A DNA stretch of 64,000 nt from Klebsiella sp. RHBSTW-00484 (GTDB taxonomy: Bacteria; Pseudomonadota; Gammaproteobacteria; Enterobacterales; Enterobacteriaceae), in NCBI RefSeq assembly GCF_013705725.1, contig NZ_CP055481.1, positions 4,650,001 to 4,714,000 on the forward strand, read 5' to 3'. Below are positions 37,790 through 52,780 of this stretch, piece after piece. The notes below the pieces were generated by a model. The model did no database searches, was not told the origin of the DNA, and saw only the letters and a program-made list of their open reading frames with translations. A program made the translations under genes and the position numbers. The first letter of the stretch is position 1, and each line of letters starts with the position of its first letter.

Positions 37790-38413
37790 TCAATTACGAT
37801 GAGTCAAAATGGAGTCGACGAGGCCGTATTCCACTGCTTCCGAGGCAGAAAGGAAGCGGTCACGCTCGGTGTCGCGCTCGATCTGCTCAAGGGATTGACC
37901 CGTATGGTGCGCCATCAGTTCATTCATGCGCCCTTTCACTTTCAGGATTTCACGGGCGTGGATTTCAATATCCGTCGCCTGGCCCTGGTAGCCGCCCAGC
38001 GGCTGGTGAATCATCACACGGGAGTTTGGCAGACAGAAACGTTTATCTTTCGCCCCGGCAGTCAGCAGGAACGCGCCCATTGAGCACGCCTGCCCCATAC
38101 AGATGGTGCTGACGTCAGGCTTAATAAACTGCATGGTGTCGTAGATAGACATCCCGGCGGTGATCACCCCACCCGGCGAGTTAATGTACAGGTAGATATC
38201 TTTTTCCGGGTTTTCCGCTTCCAGAAACAGCATCTGCGCCACGATCAGGTTAGCCATGTGGTCTTCTACCTGGCCGGTCATAAAAATGACACGCTCCTTG
38301 AGCAGACGGGAGTAAATATCAAATGAACGTTCGCCGCGTGAGGTCTGTTCAATGACCATCGGCACCAGGGCCATATGGGGTGCAAAGTTATCTCGTTCGC
38401 CACTGTATGACAT
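37790..38413 (-). CDS. clpP: ATP-dependent Clp protease proteolytic subunit ClpP
   Basis: A 207-residue serine protease that forms a double heptamer chamber. The catalytic Ser111 is in GQACSMGAF, His136 in MIHQPLGG and Asp185 near the C-terminus (precursor numbering). A 14-residue propeptide ends before ALVPMV. It works with ClpX and ClpA. A sigma-32 promoter lies upstream, and clpX follows 132 bases later. Confidence 0.98.
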   Translation of the reverse strand: MSYSGERDNFAPHMALVPMVIEQTSRGERSFDIYSRLLKERVIFMTGQVEDHMANLIVAQMLFLEAENPEKDIYLYINSPGGVITAGMSIYDTMQFIKPDVSTICMGQACSMGAFLLTAGAKDKRFCLPNSRVMIHQPLGGYQGQATDIEIHAREILKVKGRMNELMAHHTGQSLEQIERDTERDRFLSASEAVEYGLVDSILTHRN

Positions 38414-38564
38414 TTCCGTCTCCTGGATTAATTTGAAAAAAACCGCTGCACTGATTGTAACCTTATGGACGGATTATCAGCCAGAATTTCTGCCTCAGGC
38501 AGAAGTGCATATATGCATACTTTATGACAAAGCATGATCATGCCGATGCAGTTACGTCTCTCGG

Positions 38565-38593
38565 TTATGGGGATGGCGTTGCCATAATTCAAG
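38565..38593 (-). promoter_or_regulatory. Sigma-32 heat-shock promoter of clpP-clpX
   Basis: Read on the minus strand: CTTGAA, a 15-base spacer, then CCCCATAA, an excellent match to the heat-shock consensus. It lies about 150 bp upstream of the clpP start. Confidence 0.85.
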
Positions 38594-38666
38594 CATAACA
38601 ACCTTTTGGCGTAACGCTATCACTGAAATCGGCTTTTCGCACTCATCCTAAGGCTATCATTGCAAT

Positions 38667-38699
38667 AAAAAACCCGCCGCCTTTCGGCAACGGGTTTTT
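38667..38699 (-). terminator. Terminator of tig
   Basis: AAAAACCCGTTGCC GAAA GGCGGCGGGTTTTTTATT on the minus strand: a long stem with a GAAA loop and a strong T run. Confidence 0.88.
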
Positions 38700-38726
38700 G
38701 CTCAAACCTTAAACCTTGGGGCGAAA

Positions 38727-40372
<1,646 letters not shown>

Positions 40373-40690
40373 CTACGCGATACTTCCAGCTCCACGACAA
40401 GGAGGAGAAGCGAAGATGGTATCCTGCAGTCCTTCCCACTCTTTAATCGTATAGGTATGCAGCGCCAGAGCATGCACGGTGCTTGAGAGTTCCTCTGTCA
40501 ACGTCCCATAAATCATGCGATGACGATTGAGAAAACGCTCGCCAAGGAAGCGATCGCTCACCAACACCACTTTAAAATGACTTTCAGAGCCCGCAGGAAC
40601 GTTGTGGCGATAACTTTCATCCACGACTTCAAGATACACCGGGTCGAACGCTGCTCTAAGTTTTGCTTCGATCTGTTCACGTATCATCAT
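40373..40690 (-). CDS. bolA: Stress-response morphogene regulator BolA
   Basis: A 105-residue protein of the BolA/IbaG family, nearly identical to E. coli BolA. The conserved block is [24 protein letters not shown], and the invariant histidine follows in ALALHTYT. It acts with monothiol glutaredoxins and as a DNA-binding regulator of cell shape and the motile-to-sessile switch. I chose the ATG at 40690 with GGAGG upstream; the longer frame adds 12 arginine-rich residues. Confidence 0.95.
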   Translation of the reverse strand: MMIREQIEAKLRAAFDPVYLEVVDESYRHNVPAGSESHFKVVLVSDRFLGERFLNRHRMIYGTLTEELSSTVHALALHTYTIKEWEGLQDTIFASPPCRGAGSIA

Positions 40691-40991
40691 GAATTTTCTC
40701 CTCCGACAACGCTGTATTGCCGCCATTCCCTTTAAATGTTAGCCGCTTTTACCGCTTCCATTAGGCGAAAACAACAAAAAATTAGCATTCCTCCGATATT
40801 TTCATTCAAAAGTATCGGGTTTACTCACTCAGTCCGTCAGAACAACCGCCAAAATCATGATAATAAATGAGGCAAGAACAGAAAACGCACAAGACGATGA
40901 ATTTACATGCGTTGCTACTTCCCCTTGCCGTTGGCGATGTTATGATGACGGGAATTTCCTCATTACACCCCCATGCGTTGAGACCCTGAAC

Positions 40992-41570
40992 ATGTTTAAG
41001 AAAATTCTTTTTCCTTTGGTCGCGCTGTTTATGCTGGCCGGATGCGCAACTCCGCCGACCACTATTGATGTTTCACCAAAAATCACCCTGCCGCAGCAGG
41101 ATCCAAGTCTGATGGGCGTGACCGTCAGCATCAACGGCGCCGATCAGCGTCCGGACCAGGCGCTGGCAAAAGTCACTCGCGACAACCAGCAGGTCACGCT
41201 GACGGCCTCCCGCGATCTGCGTTTCTTACTGCAGGAAGTGCTGGAGAAACAGATGACCTCTCGCGGCTATATGATTGGGCCGAACGGCGCGGTTGACCTG
41301 CAAATTATCGTTAACAAACTGTACGCCGACGTTTCCCAGGGCAATGTGCGTTACAACATCGCAACCAAAGCCGATATTGCTATCATCGCGACCGCAGCAA
41401 ACGGTAATAAGATGAACAAAAACTATCGTGCCAGCTATACCGTTGAAGGTGCATTCCAGGCCTCGAACCAGAATATCGCCAATGCGGTTAATAGCGTCCT
41501 GACCGATACCATCGCCGATATGGCACAGGACACCAGCATTCACGATTTCATCAAACAAAACGCTCGTTAA
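40992..41570 (+). CDS. yajG: YajG family lipoprotein
   Basis: A 192-residue lipoprotein, the E. coli length, with signal peptide and lipobox LAGC (Cys at about 19). The mature part is the YajG domain (about 25-190), of unknown function. I chose the ATG at 40992 (MFKKILF); the open frame starts 45 codons earlier with non-conserved sequence. It lies 45 bases upstream of ampG, which in E. coli shares its operon. Confidence 0.93.
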   Translation: MFKKILFPLVALFMLAGCATPPTTIDVSPKITLPQQDPSLMGVTVSINGADQRPDQALAKVTRDNQQVTLTASRDLRFLLQEVLEKQMTSRGYMIGPNGAVDLQIIVNKLYADVSQGNVRYNIATKADIAIIATAANGNKMNKNYRASYTVEGAFQASNQNIANAVNSVLTDTIADMAQDTSIHDFIKQNAR

Positions 41571-41576
41571 TTAACC

Positions 41577-41603
41577 GAAGACCCGGCCTCGCGCCGGGTC
41601 TTC
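41577..41603 (+). promoter_or_regulatory. Stem-loop between yajG and ampG
   Basis: GAAGACCCGGC and GCCGGGTCTTC form an 11-bp stem just after the yajG stop codon, without a T tract. It could attenuate or stabilise the message and leave ampG with reduced expression. Confidence 0.5.
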
Positions 41604-41615
41604 GCTATATACCTT

Positions 41616-43091
41616 ATGTCCAATCATTACTTACGCATTTTCACACAGCCTAAATCGGCCATTTTGCTGATCCTTGGCTTTGCTTCTGGGTTACCCCTCG
41701 CCCTCACTTCCGGTACACTGCAGGCCTGGATGACCGTTGAGAATATCGATCTAAAAACGATTGGTTTTTTCTCCCTCGTCGGCCAGGCCTACGTCTTTAA
41801 GTTTCTTTGGTCGCCGCTGATGGACCGCTACACGCCGCCTTTTCTTGGTCGTCGTCGCGGCTGGCTGTTAGCTACCCAGTTCCTGTTACTTATCGCTATT
41901 GCGGCAATGGGATTCCTTGAGCCGTCCACGCAATTGCGCTGGATGGCGGCGCTGGCGGTGGTTATCGCCTTCTGCTCCGCCTCTCAGGATATCGTCTTCG
42001 ATGCGTGGAAAACGGATGTGCTGGCAGCGGAAGAACGCGGTACCGGCGCGGCGATTAGCGTACTGGGCTATCGCCTGGGGATGCTGGTTTCCGGCGGTCT
42101 CGCCCTTTGGCTTGCCGATCGCTGGTTAGGCTGGCAGGGGATGTACTGGCTGATGGCCGCACTGCTGATCCCCTGCATCATCGCCACCCTGTTAGCCCCG
42201 GAGCCCAGCGACGTCATTCCGGTGCCAAAAACGCTTGAGCAGGCCGTTGCCGCGCCGCTGCGTGACTTCTTTGGCCGCAATAACGCCTGGCTGATTCTGC
42301 TGCTGATCGTCCTTTATAAGCTTGGTGATGCCTTTGCCATGAGCCTGACCACGACGTTTCTGATTCGCGGCGTCGGCTTCGATGCGGGCGAAGTCGGCAT
42401 GGTCAACAAAACGCTGGGCCTGTTCGCCACCATTGTCGGCGCACTGTATGGTGGAGTATTAATGCAGCGCCTGACGCTGTTCCGCGCGCTGTTCATTTTT
42501 GGTCTCTTGCAGGGAGTGTCCAACGCCGGTTACTGGCTGCTGTCGATTACCGATAAACACCTTTTCTCGATGGCGACGGCGGTGTTTTTCGAAAACCTGT
42601 GCGGTGGGATGGGTACGGCAGCATTCGTCGCGCTGCTGATGACGCTGTGCAATAAATCCTTCTCAGCCACGCAATTTGCGCTGCTCTCCGCACTTTCCGC
42701 CGTCGGGCGCGTGTACGTCGGCCCTATTGCGGGTTGGTTTGTTGAAGCGCACGGCTGGCCTACGTTCTATCTCTTCTCTGTGGTTGCCGCTGTGCCGGGG
42801 ATTTTGCTGCTACTGGTCTGCCGACGCACGCTGGAACATACCCAGCGCTCGGAGAGTTTCATGCCGCGCACGCACTTTTCGCAGACTTATTCGCTGGCAT
42901 TAATGATTCTGGCGATAGGGTGTTTGATGCTGTCAATATGGCTGCTTTTACTGGTGTTAAATGCGCTGGATTACACCAACTTTTCCTTCCTTGCTGGCCT
43001 GCTGGAGATCGCCGTGCTGACAGCCGTTGGCGGTATTTTGCTCGGTGCTTTCCTTGATTATCTGGCGTTACGCAAAACTGAGCTGATGTAA
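41616..43091 (+). CDS. ampG: Muropeptide MFS permease AmpG
   Basis: Inner-membrane permease, 491 residues with about fourteen membrane segments, that imports GlcNAc-anhydro-MurNAc peptides for cell-wall recycling. It matches E. coli AmpG throughout (ILGFASGLPLALTSGTLQAWM at the start). In Klebsiella and relatives the pathway also feeds the inducing signal for AmpC-type beta-lactamases when these and AmpR are present. It follows yajG on the same strand. Confidence 0.95.
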   Translation: MSNHYLRIFTQPKSAILLILGFASGLPLALTSGTLQAWMTVENIDLKTIGFFSLVGQAYVFKFLWSPLMDRYTPPFLGRRRGWLLATQFLLLIAIAAMGFLEPSTQLRWMAALAVVIAFCSASQDIVFDAWKTDVLAAEERGTGAAISVLGYRLGMLVSGGLALWLADRWLGWQGMYWLMAALLIPCIIATLLAPEPSDVIPVPKTLEQAVAAPLRDFFGRNNAWLILLLIVLYKLGDAFAMSLTTTFLIRGVGFDAGEVGMVNKTLGLFATIVGALYGGVLMQRLTLFRALFIFGLLQGVSNAGYWLLSITDKHLFSMATAVFFENLCGGMGTAAFVALLMTLCNKSFSATQFALLSALSAVGRVYVGPIAGWFVEAHGWPTFYLFSVVAAVPGILLLLVCRRTLEHTQRSESFMPRTHFSQTYSLALMILAIGCLMLSIWLLLLVLNALDYTNFSFLAGLLEIAVLTAVGGILLGAFLDYLALRKTELM

Positions 43092-47130
<4,039 letters not shown>

Positions 47131-47131
<1 letters not shown>

Positions 47132-47460
47132 TGAGTCATTCTAGCGATCATAACGGCGCTTCTCACGGCAGCGTAAAGAGCTACATGACAGGTTTTATCC
47201 TGTCGATCATTCTGACGGTTATCCCGTTTGCTATGGTTATGAGTGGCTCCGCATCGCATGCGGTTATTCTGGGAACCATCCTGATTACTGCAGTTGTGCA
47301 GATTGTGGTACATCTCGTGTACTTCCTGCACATGAACAGTAAGTCGGACGAAGGTTGGAACCTGACCGCATTTATCTTCACCGTAATCATCATTGCTATC
47401 GTAGTTGTCGGCTCCATCTGGATTATGTGGAACCTGAACTACAACATGATGATGCACTAA
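47131..47460 (+). CDS. cyoD: Cytochrome bo3 ubiquinol oxidase subunit IV
   Basis: A 109-residue subunit with three membrane helices, needed for CuB site assembly. I chose the ATG at 47131 (MSHSSDHN), coupled to the cyoC stop; the longer open frame reads through cyoC. The end is MMMH at 47460. Confidence 0.96.
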
Positions 47461-47471
47461 GAGCGGCGAGT

Positions 47472-48359
47472 ATGTTTAAGCAATACCTGCAAGTAACGAA
47501 ACCAGGCATCATTTTTGGCAACCTGATCTCCGTGATCGGCGGTTTCCTGCTGGCCTCCAAAGGCCACATCGACTATCCGCTGTTCATCTGGACGCTCCTT
47601 GGAGTCTCCCTGGTGGTCGCCTCGGGTTGTGTTTTCAACAACTATATCGACCGTGATATCGACAGAAAGATGGAACGGACGAAAAACCGGGTGCTGGTCA
47701 AAGGGCTGATCTCGCCAAAAACGTCGCTGGTATACGCCACCCTGCTGGGTATTGCTGGCTTCATGCTTCTGTGGTTTGGCGCTAATCCACTGGCCTGCTG
47801 GCTGGGAGTGATGGGGTTTGTCGTTTATGTCGGCGTTTACAGCCTGTATATGAAACGCCACTCCGTCTACGGCACGCTGATTGGCTCTCTCTCCGGCGCT
47901 GCGCCGCCGGTGATTGGCTACTGCGCGGTGACCGGTGACTTTGACAGCGGTGCCGCCATTCTGCTGGCAATTTTCAGCCTGTGGCAGATGCCTCACTCTT
48001 ACGCCATCGCGATTTTCCGCTTCAAGGATTATCAAGCGGCGAATATTCCGGTTCTGCCGGTAGTGAAAGGCATTTCAGTGGCTAAAAACCATATCACCGT
48101 TTACATCATCGCTTTCGCCGTCGCGACGCTGATGCTCTCTCTGGGCGGCTACGCTGGGTATAAATATCTGGTTGTCGCTGCGGCAGTGAGCGTCTGGTGG
48201 CTTGGGATGGCGCTGCGCGGTTATAAAGTGGTGGATGATAAAGTCTGGGCGCGCAAGCTGTTCGTCTTTTCCATCGTTGCCATTACCGCGCTATCAGTGA
48301 TGATGTCCGTTGACTTCATGGTGCCAGATTCACATAACCTGCTGACGATGGTCAGATAA
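47472..48359 (+). CDS. cyoE: Protoheme IX farnesyltransferase (heme O synthase)
   Basis: A 295-residue UbiA-family prenyltransferase with about nine membrane segments. The Asp-rich motif [18 protein letters not shown] binds the Mg-diphosphate of farnesyl-PP. It turns heme B into heme O for cyoB. I chose the ATG at 47472 (MFKQYLQV) with GAGCGGCGAG upstream; the frame extends back into cyoD without conservation. Last gene of the operon. Confidence 0.97.
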   Translation: MFKQYLQVTKPGIIFGNLISVIGGFLLASKGHIDYPLFIWTLLGVSLVVASGCVFNNYIDRDIDRKMERTKNRVLVKGLISPKTSLVYATLLGIAGFMLLWFGANPLACWLGVMGFVVYVGVYSLYMKRHSVYGTLIGSLSGAAPPVIGYCAVTGDFDSGAAILLAIFSLWQMPHSYAIAIFRFKDYQAANIPVLPVVKGISVAKNHITVYIIAFAVATLMLSLGGYAGYKYLVVAAAVSVWWLGMALRGYKVVDDKVWARKLFVFSIVAITALSVMMSVDFMVPDSHNLLTMVR

Positions 48360-48382
48360 GACCACATTCAGCAACCGCTCAA

Positions 48383-48417
48383 CAGCCTCCGTTCGCAAGA
48401 CCGGGGGCTGTTTTTTT
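48383..48417 (+). terminator. Terminator of the cyo operon
   Basis: CAGCCTCCG and CGGGGGCTG form a 9-bp stem (one G-T pair) followed by TTTTTTT. In E. coli yajR follows cyoE directly; here the accessory block begins after this site. Confidence 0.88.
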
Positions 48418-48655
48418 GTCCGCCAGTCTGACTCCCCTCCTCTACCTGAATTCACTTCAGATGAAAAATCACCGACATCATTTCATATCCGGTAAAACCA
48501 TCATTAGTCGTTCGCTCATTAGGTTCACATAAAAATAATAAATAAATCAGTATCATGCTTAAGTCTCTGGCTGGTTTGCCTTTATTTAACGGTGTTAGTC
48601 TTTCACGGTGAGCGAGTGGCTCACTTATAGCAATCCGTTTTATAAGGGAATAAAA

Positions 48656-48988
48656 ATGAAAGAGTTAACATTCAGCGAAATGGAATATGTTTCAGGTGGC
48701 TTTAATCTGATGAACGCTGTCACCGGCTTTACGAATTTTGTAGTGAACTCCGGGCTGGGATTTGGTTCTTTTGTCGCCACTTCAGGTGCTGCTTTTGCTA
48801 ACTTCGTCATTGATAGCGCGGTAGAGTTTGGCAAGTTTGTCATCGGTCAATCAAACTGGAATACCTTTGTGTCAGCCGGTTCGAACAACTGGAATGGCTT
48901 TGTTAATACCGCGGCAAACAGCTGGTCCAACTTCGTGAACAACGCAGGCACGGACTGGAACAGCTTTATCGACGGCGCGAAAGCGTAA
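48656..48988 (+). CDS. Double-glycine-leader peptide with eight 11-residue aromatic repeats (microcin-like, unrecognised)
   Basis: A 110-residue precursor that I do not recognise as a named family. Residues 1-15 (MKELTFSEMEYVSGG) form a typical double-glycine leader, as cut by peptidase-containing ABC exporters of class II microcins. The 95-residue mature part has no cysteine and is built from repeats: aromatic pairs [FW]-x-x-F at 25/28, 36/39, 47/50, 58/61, 68/71, 79/82, 90/93 and 101/104, each followed by V or I. The spacing is 11 except one step of 10. The first four units begin with F, the last four with W. Such hendecads fit a long amphipathic helix or helical assembly. AAGGGA precedes the ATG; the open frame extends 16 codons back without ribosome site. 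A terminator follows, and there is no immunity or exporter gene beside it. Gene reality is likely; function unknown. Confidence 0.82.
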   Translation: MKELTFSEMEYVSGGFNLMNAVTGFTNFVVNSGLGFGSFVATSGAAFANFVIDSAVEFGKFVIGQSNWNTFVSAGSNNWNGFVNTAANSWSNFVNNAGTDWNSFIDGAKA

Positions 48989-48993
48989 TATTT

Positions 48994-49024
48994 CGGGCAG
49001 GTTCTGAACCTGCCCGTTTCTTCT
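48994..49024 (+). terminator. Terminator of the repeat-peptide gene
   Basis: CGGGCAGGTT CTG AACCTGCCCG followed by TTTCTTCT, six bases after the stop codon. It shows that the peptide gene is a single-gene unit. Confidence 0.85.
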
Positions 49025-49029
49025 CTGGG

Positions 49030-49788
49030 TTATCCCACCAACATTACCTGCGCGCTATAGAGCAAATCGAGATGGTCACGGCATAGCGCCTCAAGGGAAG
49101 TACGCGATAGATGGCTGGTTAAGCTCAGTGCTCCCCAGTAAGTCCCCTCCCTGTCAGACAACGGTACCGCCAGCACCAGCATGCCTATTTCAAACTCCTG
49201 CTCAATAGAGGCATATCCCTGGCGACGAACCAGGGCGATTTTCTCCATCAGCGCCGCGACGTCCGTCACCGTATACGGCGTTCGCTGCTCGCGCCTAATC
49301 CGCTGCAATACGGCTTCGCATTCGGCTTCCGGCAACGAAGCCAGCCACAGCCGCCCTCCGGCAGTACAGTAAATCGGCACCCTCTCCCCCAGCCGCACGG
49401 AGGTCGAGTTAAACGGCGTATGTTTGCTGCGAGCGATGTACACCAGCTCATCATCATCAATCACGCCGACCGAGGCATGTTCTTCGGTTCGGCTGGCAAT
49501 GTATTCAACAATGGGCCGCACCATGCGCGGGAACTGGGCGGAATCAACATACGCCTGCCCCAGACGTAACGCTTTGGGCGTTAGCCAGTAATAGCGTCCA
49601 TCGGTCTGCAAATAGCGATCGTGCAGCAGTGTGAGAAGAAACCGCCGCGCCGCGCTTTGCGTCAACCCACTCATTTTCGCCGCCTGCGGTACGGTGAGCC
49701 TTGGAAACTCTTTAGAGAACAGCTGAATCAACGCCAGTCCTTTTTGCAGGCCGACGATCAGATCGCGGGAATGTATTTCGTTTTGCAT
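49030..49788 (-). CDS. IclR-family transcriptional regulator
   Basis: A 252-residue regulator with an N-terminal winged helix (LTVPQAAKMSGLTQSAARRFLLTLL, about 30-55) and a C-terminal IclR effector domain (about 80-250). The sequence is of the PcaR/PobR/PcaU subgroup, which controls aromatic acid catabolism. It is divergent from the shikimate-dehydrogenase-like gene and most likely controls the whole cluster to 56744, binding an intermediate of that pathway. Confidence 0.87.
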   Translation of the reverse strand: MQNEIHSRDLIVGLQKGLALIQLFSKEFPRLTVPQAAKMSGLTQSAARRFLLTLLHDRYLQTDGRYYWLTPKALRLGQAYVDSAQFPRMVRPIVEYIASRTEEHASVGVIDDDELVYIARSKHTPFNSTSVRLGERVPIYCTAGGRLWLASLPEAECEAVLQRIRREQRTPYTVTDVAALMEKIALVRRQGYASIEQEFEIGMLVLAVPLSDREGTYWGALSLTSHLSRTSLEALCRDHLDLLYSAQVMLVG

Positions 49789-49800
49789 AGTTGTTCACAC

Positions 49801-49857
49801 TTTCGCAACAATACAATCAGTTTAGCGCGATTATCGCAGTGATGGTGCGATTAACAA
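49801..49857. promoter_or_regulatory. Candidate IclR operator region
   Basis: In the divergent gap, GCGCGATTA (49825-49833, part of the palindrome GCGATTATCGC) and GTGCGATTA (49845-49853) are repeated 20 bp apart, and TTTCGCAAC lies at 49801-49809. Two-turn spacing suggests adjacent binding of the IclR-type protein. Confidence 0.45.
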
Positions 49858-49941
49858 CCAATATGGCCGAATTCTGCGTTGCCGCTCTCAGCTTCCGCTG
49901 AAATACTTTCACAACATTCATTTAACAAAATGAGGTTTGAA

Positions 49942-50763
49942 ATGGTCAGTGGATTCACGCAGGTTGTCGCCGTTATCGGCCATCCGATTACCCAGGTTAA
50001 ATCGCCGGAGAACTTTAACCGCTATTTCGCTGACCAGCAGATGGACAGCGTCATGATCCCGGTCGATATCGCTCCCGAAGCCATCGCCGATTATCTAAAA
50101 TCGCTACGCGGATGGCACAACATGAGCGGCGTGCTGGTCACCGTCCCGCATAAACAGCGTGCAGCCTCGCTGGTGGATGAGCTAACGCCGCGCGCTCGTC
50201 ACCTCAACGCCGTGAATGTGATCCGCAAGCTGGCAGATGGTCGTTTACAGGGCGATATGCTCGATGGCGTCGGCTTTCAACTCGCCGCTCAGGCGCACGG
50301 ATTCAATGCCGCGGGTAAAAGCGCGCTGCTCTCCGGCTGCGGTGGCGTCGGCAGCGCAATTGCGTGGGGACTCTGCGAAGCAGGCATCAGCCAGCTGGCG
50401 CTTTATGACCAGAATCCGGCAACCCTTCAGTTACTACACAATCGTCTGGCAACCCATTTTCCACAGGTTCATCTCACCGAGCTGCCCGCAACGCTCGCAG
50501 ACCTTGATTTAGTGGTCAACGGCTCCCCGGCGGGAATGAGCGGTTTTGATCCCTTACCGCTACCGCAGGCGCTACTGGAAACGCTCCAGCCATCGACTCA
50601 CGTCGCAGACGTAGTCACCGCACCGGTAATGACACCATTACTCACTTTTGCTCAACATCGCGGCTGCGTCATCCAGACCGGGCCGGAAATGGCGCTGGCA
50701 CAGATGAAGCTGATGGGAGAGTTCATTGGCGCAATCCCGCATGAACAAGGAGCAGCGGCATGA
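49942..50763 (+). CDS. Shikimate dehydrogenase-like oxidoreductase
   Basis: A 273-residue member of the AroE/YdiB superfamily. The substrate site residues are visible: KSPENFN in place of AroE's SKSP..HN, the catalytic Lys in VTVPHKQR and Asp in GDMLDGVGF. The nucleotide loop is LSGCGGVGSAIAWGL. The biosynthetic aroE lies elsewhere in enterobacteria, and the setting (IclR regulator, aromatic-acid permease) points to breakdown of shikimate, quinate or a related hydroxylated cyclohexane acid. I chose the ATG at 49942 because GAGG is six bases upstream. It overlaps the next gene by four bases. Confidence 0.83.
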   Translation: MVSGFTQVVAVIGHPITQVKSPENFNRYFADQQMDSVMIPVDIAPEAIADYLKSLRGWHNMSGVLVTVPHKQRAASLVDELTPRARHLNAVNVIRKLADGRLQGDMLDGVGFQLAAQAHGFNAAGKSALLSGCGGVGSAIAWGLCEAGISQLALYDQNPATLQLLHNRLATHFPQVHLTELPATLADLDLVVNGSPAGMSGFDPLPLPQALLETLQPSTHVADVVTAPVMTPLLTFAQHRGCVIQTGPEMALAQMKLMGEFIGAIPHEQGAAA

Positions 50764-52436
50764 AAAGCTGGGATGTCATTGTCATCGGCAGCGGCGCCGC
50801 GGGCTTTGCCACCGCGGTAACTGCCTGCTGTAAGGGACTGTCGGTACTGATGCTGGAAAAAGCCCCTCAGTTTGGCGGTACCTCGGCGATTTCCGGCGGT
50901 GCAGTATGGATCCACGATAGCGATCAGGCACGGAAACCGGCCAAAAACAGCCCTTCACAGGAGATTAAAACCTACCTCCATACCATTATCGGCGAACAAA
51001 ACTATCGCCAGGATCTGGTCGACGCCTTTGTCACTTCCGGTCGCGAGGCGCTGGCGTTTCTGGAAAAAGAGGGAGCGGTAAAATATAGCCTGCGCCCACT
51101 CTCGCCGGATTACTACCCGGATGAGCCCGGTGCCGTTGATGTAGGCCGGGCGCTGGAAGTGGTGGAGTATGACGGGCGGGAGCTGGGTGAGCATTTTCGC
51201 GACCTGCGCGCGCCGCCACCGGGGATGCTGCTGTTTGGCGGGATGATGGTTAACCGCGTTGATATCCAGCACTTTCTCGATATGCGTCGTTCCCTGCGTT
51301 CACTATCGCACTGTAGCAAGCTGCTGCTGCGCTACGGTCGCGACCGCCTGAAGCATCATCGCGGTACCCGACTGGCAATGGGCAATGCACTGATCGCCCG
51401 CATGGCGACGCTCGCCTTTCGCAAAGGCATGACCCTCAAGCTCAACGTCAACGTGCTTTTGCTTACCGAACGCAACGGTGAAGTGACCGGCGTCGAGATT
51501 GAGCATGATGGTCAGAAGCAAACCCTGGAAGCCCGCTGCGGCGTGGTGCTGGCTGCCGGAGGGTTTGCCGCAGGTGACCTGGCCGGGCAATATCGGCCCA
51601 AAACCCGCGAGCACTACACCATGTCGCCTGGCGCCAACGACGGTGCCGCTTTTCGCCTGGCGGCAACAGTTCACGCCCGCGAAGGCGCGGACTTATCCTC
51701 CAACTTTTTCTGGGCCCCGGTATCGGTTTTACGTCGTCCTGATGGTACTGAAGAGCGCTTTCCCCATCTCGTAACCGACCGGGCTAAGCCCGGCGTTATC
51801 GCCATCAACCAACGTGCGGTGCGCTTCGTCAACGAATCGAACTCCTATCACCACTTTGCCAGCGCCATGCAAAGCCGGGCTGAAAATGCGCCCTGCTTTC
51901 TGATTTGCGATGCCCAGGCCATGAAGCGCTACGGCCTCGGCCTGGCGCGACCAGCCCCGGTGAATAACGATGCGCTGGTGAAAGCAGGTTATCTGCACAA
52001 AGCCGATTCTCTTGCTGAGCTGGCGCAACAGATCGGGCTGGACCCGCAGGCGCTCAACGACACGGTGACCCGCTATAACCACGATGCCGCCGAGGGACTT
52101 GACCCGGAGTTTGCCAAAGGCGGTAACAGCTATAACCGCGCGATGGGCGATCCGAGCCACCAGCCAAACGCCTGTAACGCCCCGCTAACGAACGCGCCAT
52201 TTTATGCCGTTACGCTCTATACCGGCGATCTCGGGACCTCACGCGGGCTGGTCACCACCGCCGATGCCCAAGTGGTTAATCAACAAGGCCTGCCTATTAA
52301 AGGGCTCTATGCCGTCGGCAACGATATGGATTCGATCATGGCCGGAACCTATCCCGGCCCCGGAATCACCCTCGGCCCGGCGCTAACCTTCGGCTACCTC
52401 TCAGCCAGCCATATGGCACAACAACACGCACTGTAA
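50760..52436 (+). CDS. FAD-dependent oxidoreductase, FAD_binding_2 family (first paralogue)
   Basis: A 558-residue soluble flavoprotein of the fumarate reductase/3-ketosteroid-delta1-dehydrogenase family. The Rossmann dinucleotide motif is VIGSGAAGFATAV at the N-terminus, with GGTSAISGG after it. The C-terminal FAD contact is GLYAVGNDMDSIMAGTYPGPGITLGPALTFG. No heme or signal sequence is present. The architecture suggests oxidation or reduction of a C-C bond next to a carbonyl, but the substrate cannot be named. It is translationally coupled to the AroE-like gene and resembles the protein at 52781 along its whole length. Confidence 0.85.
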   Translation: MKSWDVIVIGSGAAGFATAVTACCKGLSVLMLEKAPQFGGTSAISGGAVWIHDSDQARKPAKNSPSQEIKTYLHTIIGEQNYRQDLVDAFVTSGREALAFLEKEGAVKYSLRPLSPDYYPDEPGAVDVGRALEVVEYDGRELGEHFRDLRAPPPGMLLFGGMMVNRVDIQHFLDMRRSLRSLSHCSKLLLRYGRDRLKHHRGTRLAMGNALIARMATLAFRKGMTLKLNVNVLLLTERNGEVTGVEIEHDGQKQTLEARCGVVLAAGGFAAGDLAGQYRPKTREHYTMSPGANDGAAFRLAATVHAREGADLSSNFFWAPVSVLRRPDGTEERFPHLVTDRAKPGVIAINQRAVRFVNESNSYHHFASAMQSRAENAPCFLICDAQAMKRYGLGLARPAPVNNDALVKAGYLHKADSLAELAQQIGLDPQALNDTVTRYNHDAAEGLDPEFAKGGNSYNRAMGDPSHQPNACNAPLTNAPFYAVTLYTGDLGTSRGLVTTADAQVVNQQGLPIKGLYAVGNDMDSIMAGTYPGPGITLGPALTFGYLSASHMAQQHAL

Positions 52437-52449
52437 ACTGGAGAAAACC

Positions 52450-52770
52450 ATGATTTATGAACAACGTACCTACACCATCAATCCGCTGAAAATGGCCGAC
52501 TGGCTGGCGCTGTACAAAAGCGACGCTTACGCCGTCCAGACCGAGCACCTCGGCAAGCTGATCGGCTTCTTCTTTACCGAAATTGGTGTGGTCAATCAGG
52601 TGGTGCATATCTGGGCCTACGAAAGCCTCGACGATCGTCTGGTGCGCCGTGCGCGGATGGCTCAGGACGAACGCTGGCTAACTTTCTCGCGTAAAAACCG
52701 CGAGCTGGCGGCCGTCGAACGCCTGGAGTCGGTTCTCCTGCGCCCCACTGATTTTTCACCACTGCAATAA
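52450..52770 (+). CDS. NIPSNAP family protein
   Basis: A 106-residue protein of the NIPSNAP family, a ferredoxin-like dimeric alpha/beta barrel. The signature is YEQRTYTINPLKMADWL at the start and a VVHIWAYESLDDRLVRRARM strand-helix in the middle. Functions in bacteria are poorly known; members are often found in catabolic operons. It is placed between two paralogous flavoproteins with 13- and 10-base gaps, so it probably works with them. Confidence 0.85.
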   Translation: MIYEQRTYTINPLKMADWLALYKSDAYAVQTEHLGKLIGFFFTEIGVVNQVVHIWAYESLDDRLVRRARMAQDERWLTFSRKNRELAAVERLESVLLRPTDFSPLQ

Positions 52771-52780
52771 GGAGTCAGGC

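Noticed and set aside
48608..48655. 16-codon N-terminal extension of the repeat peptide
   Set aside because: It would place the double-glycine leader inside the protein, and the ribosome site fits the ATG at 48656.
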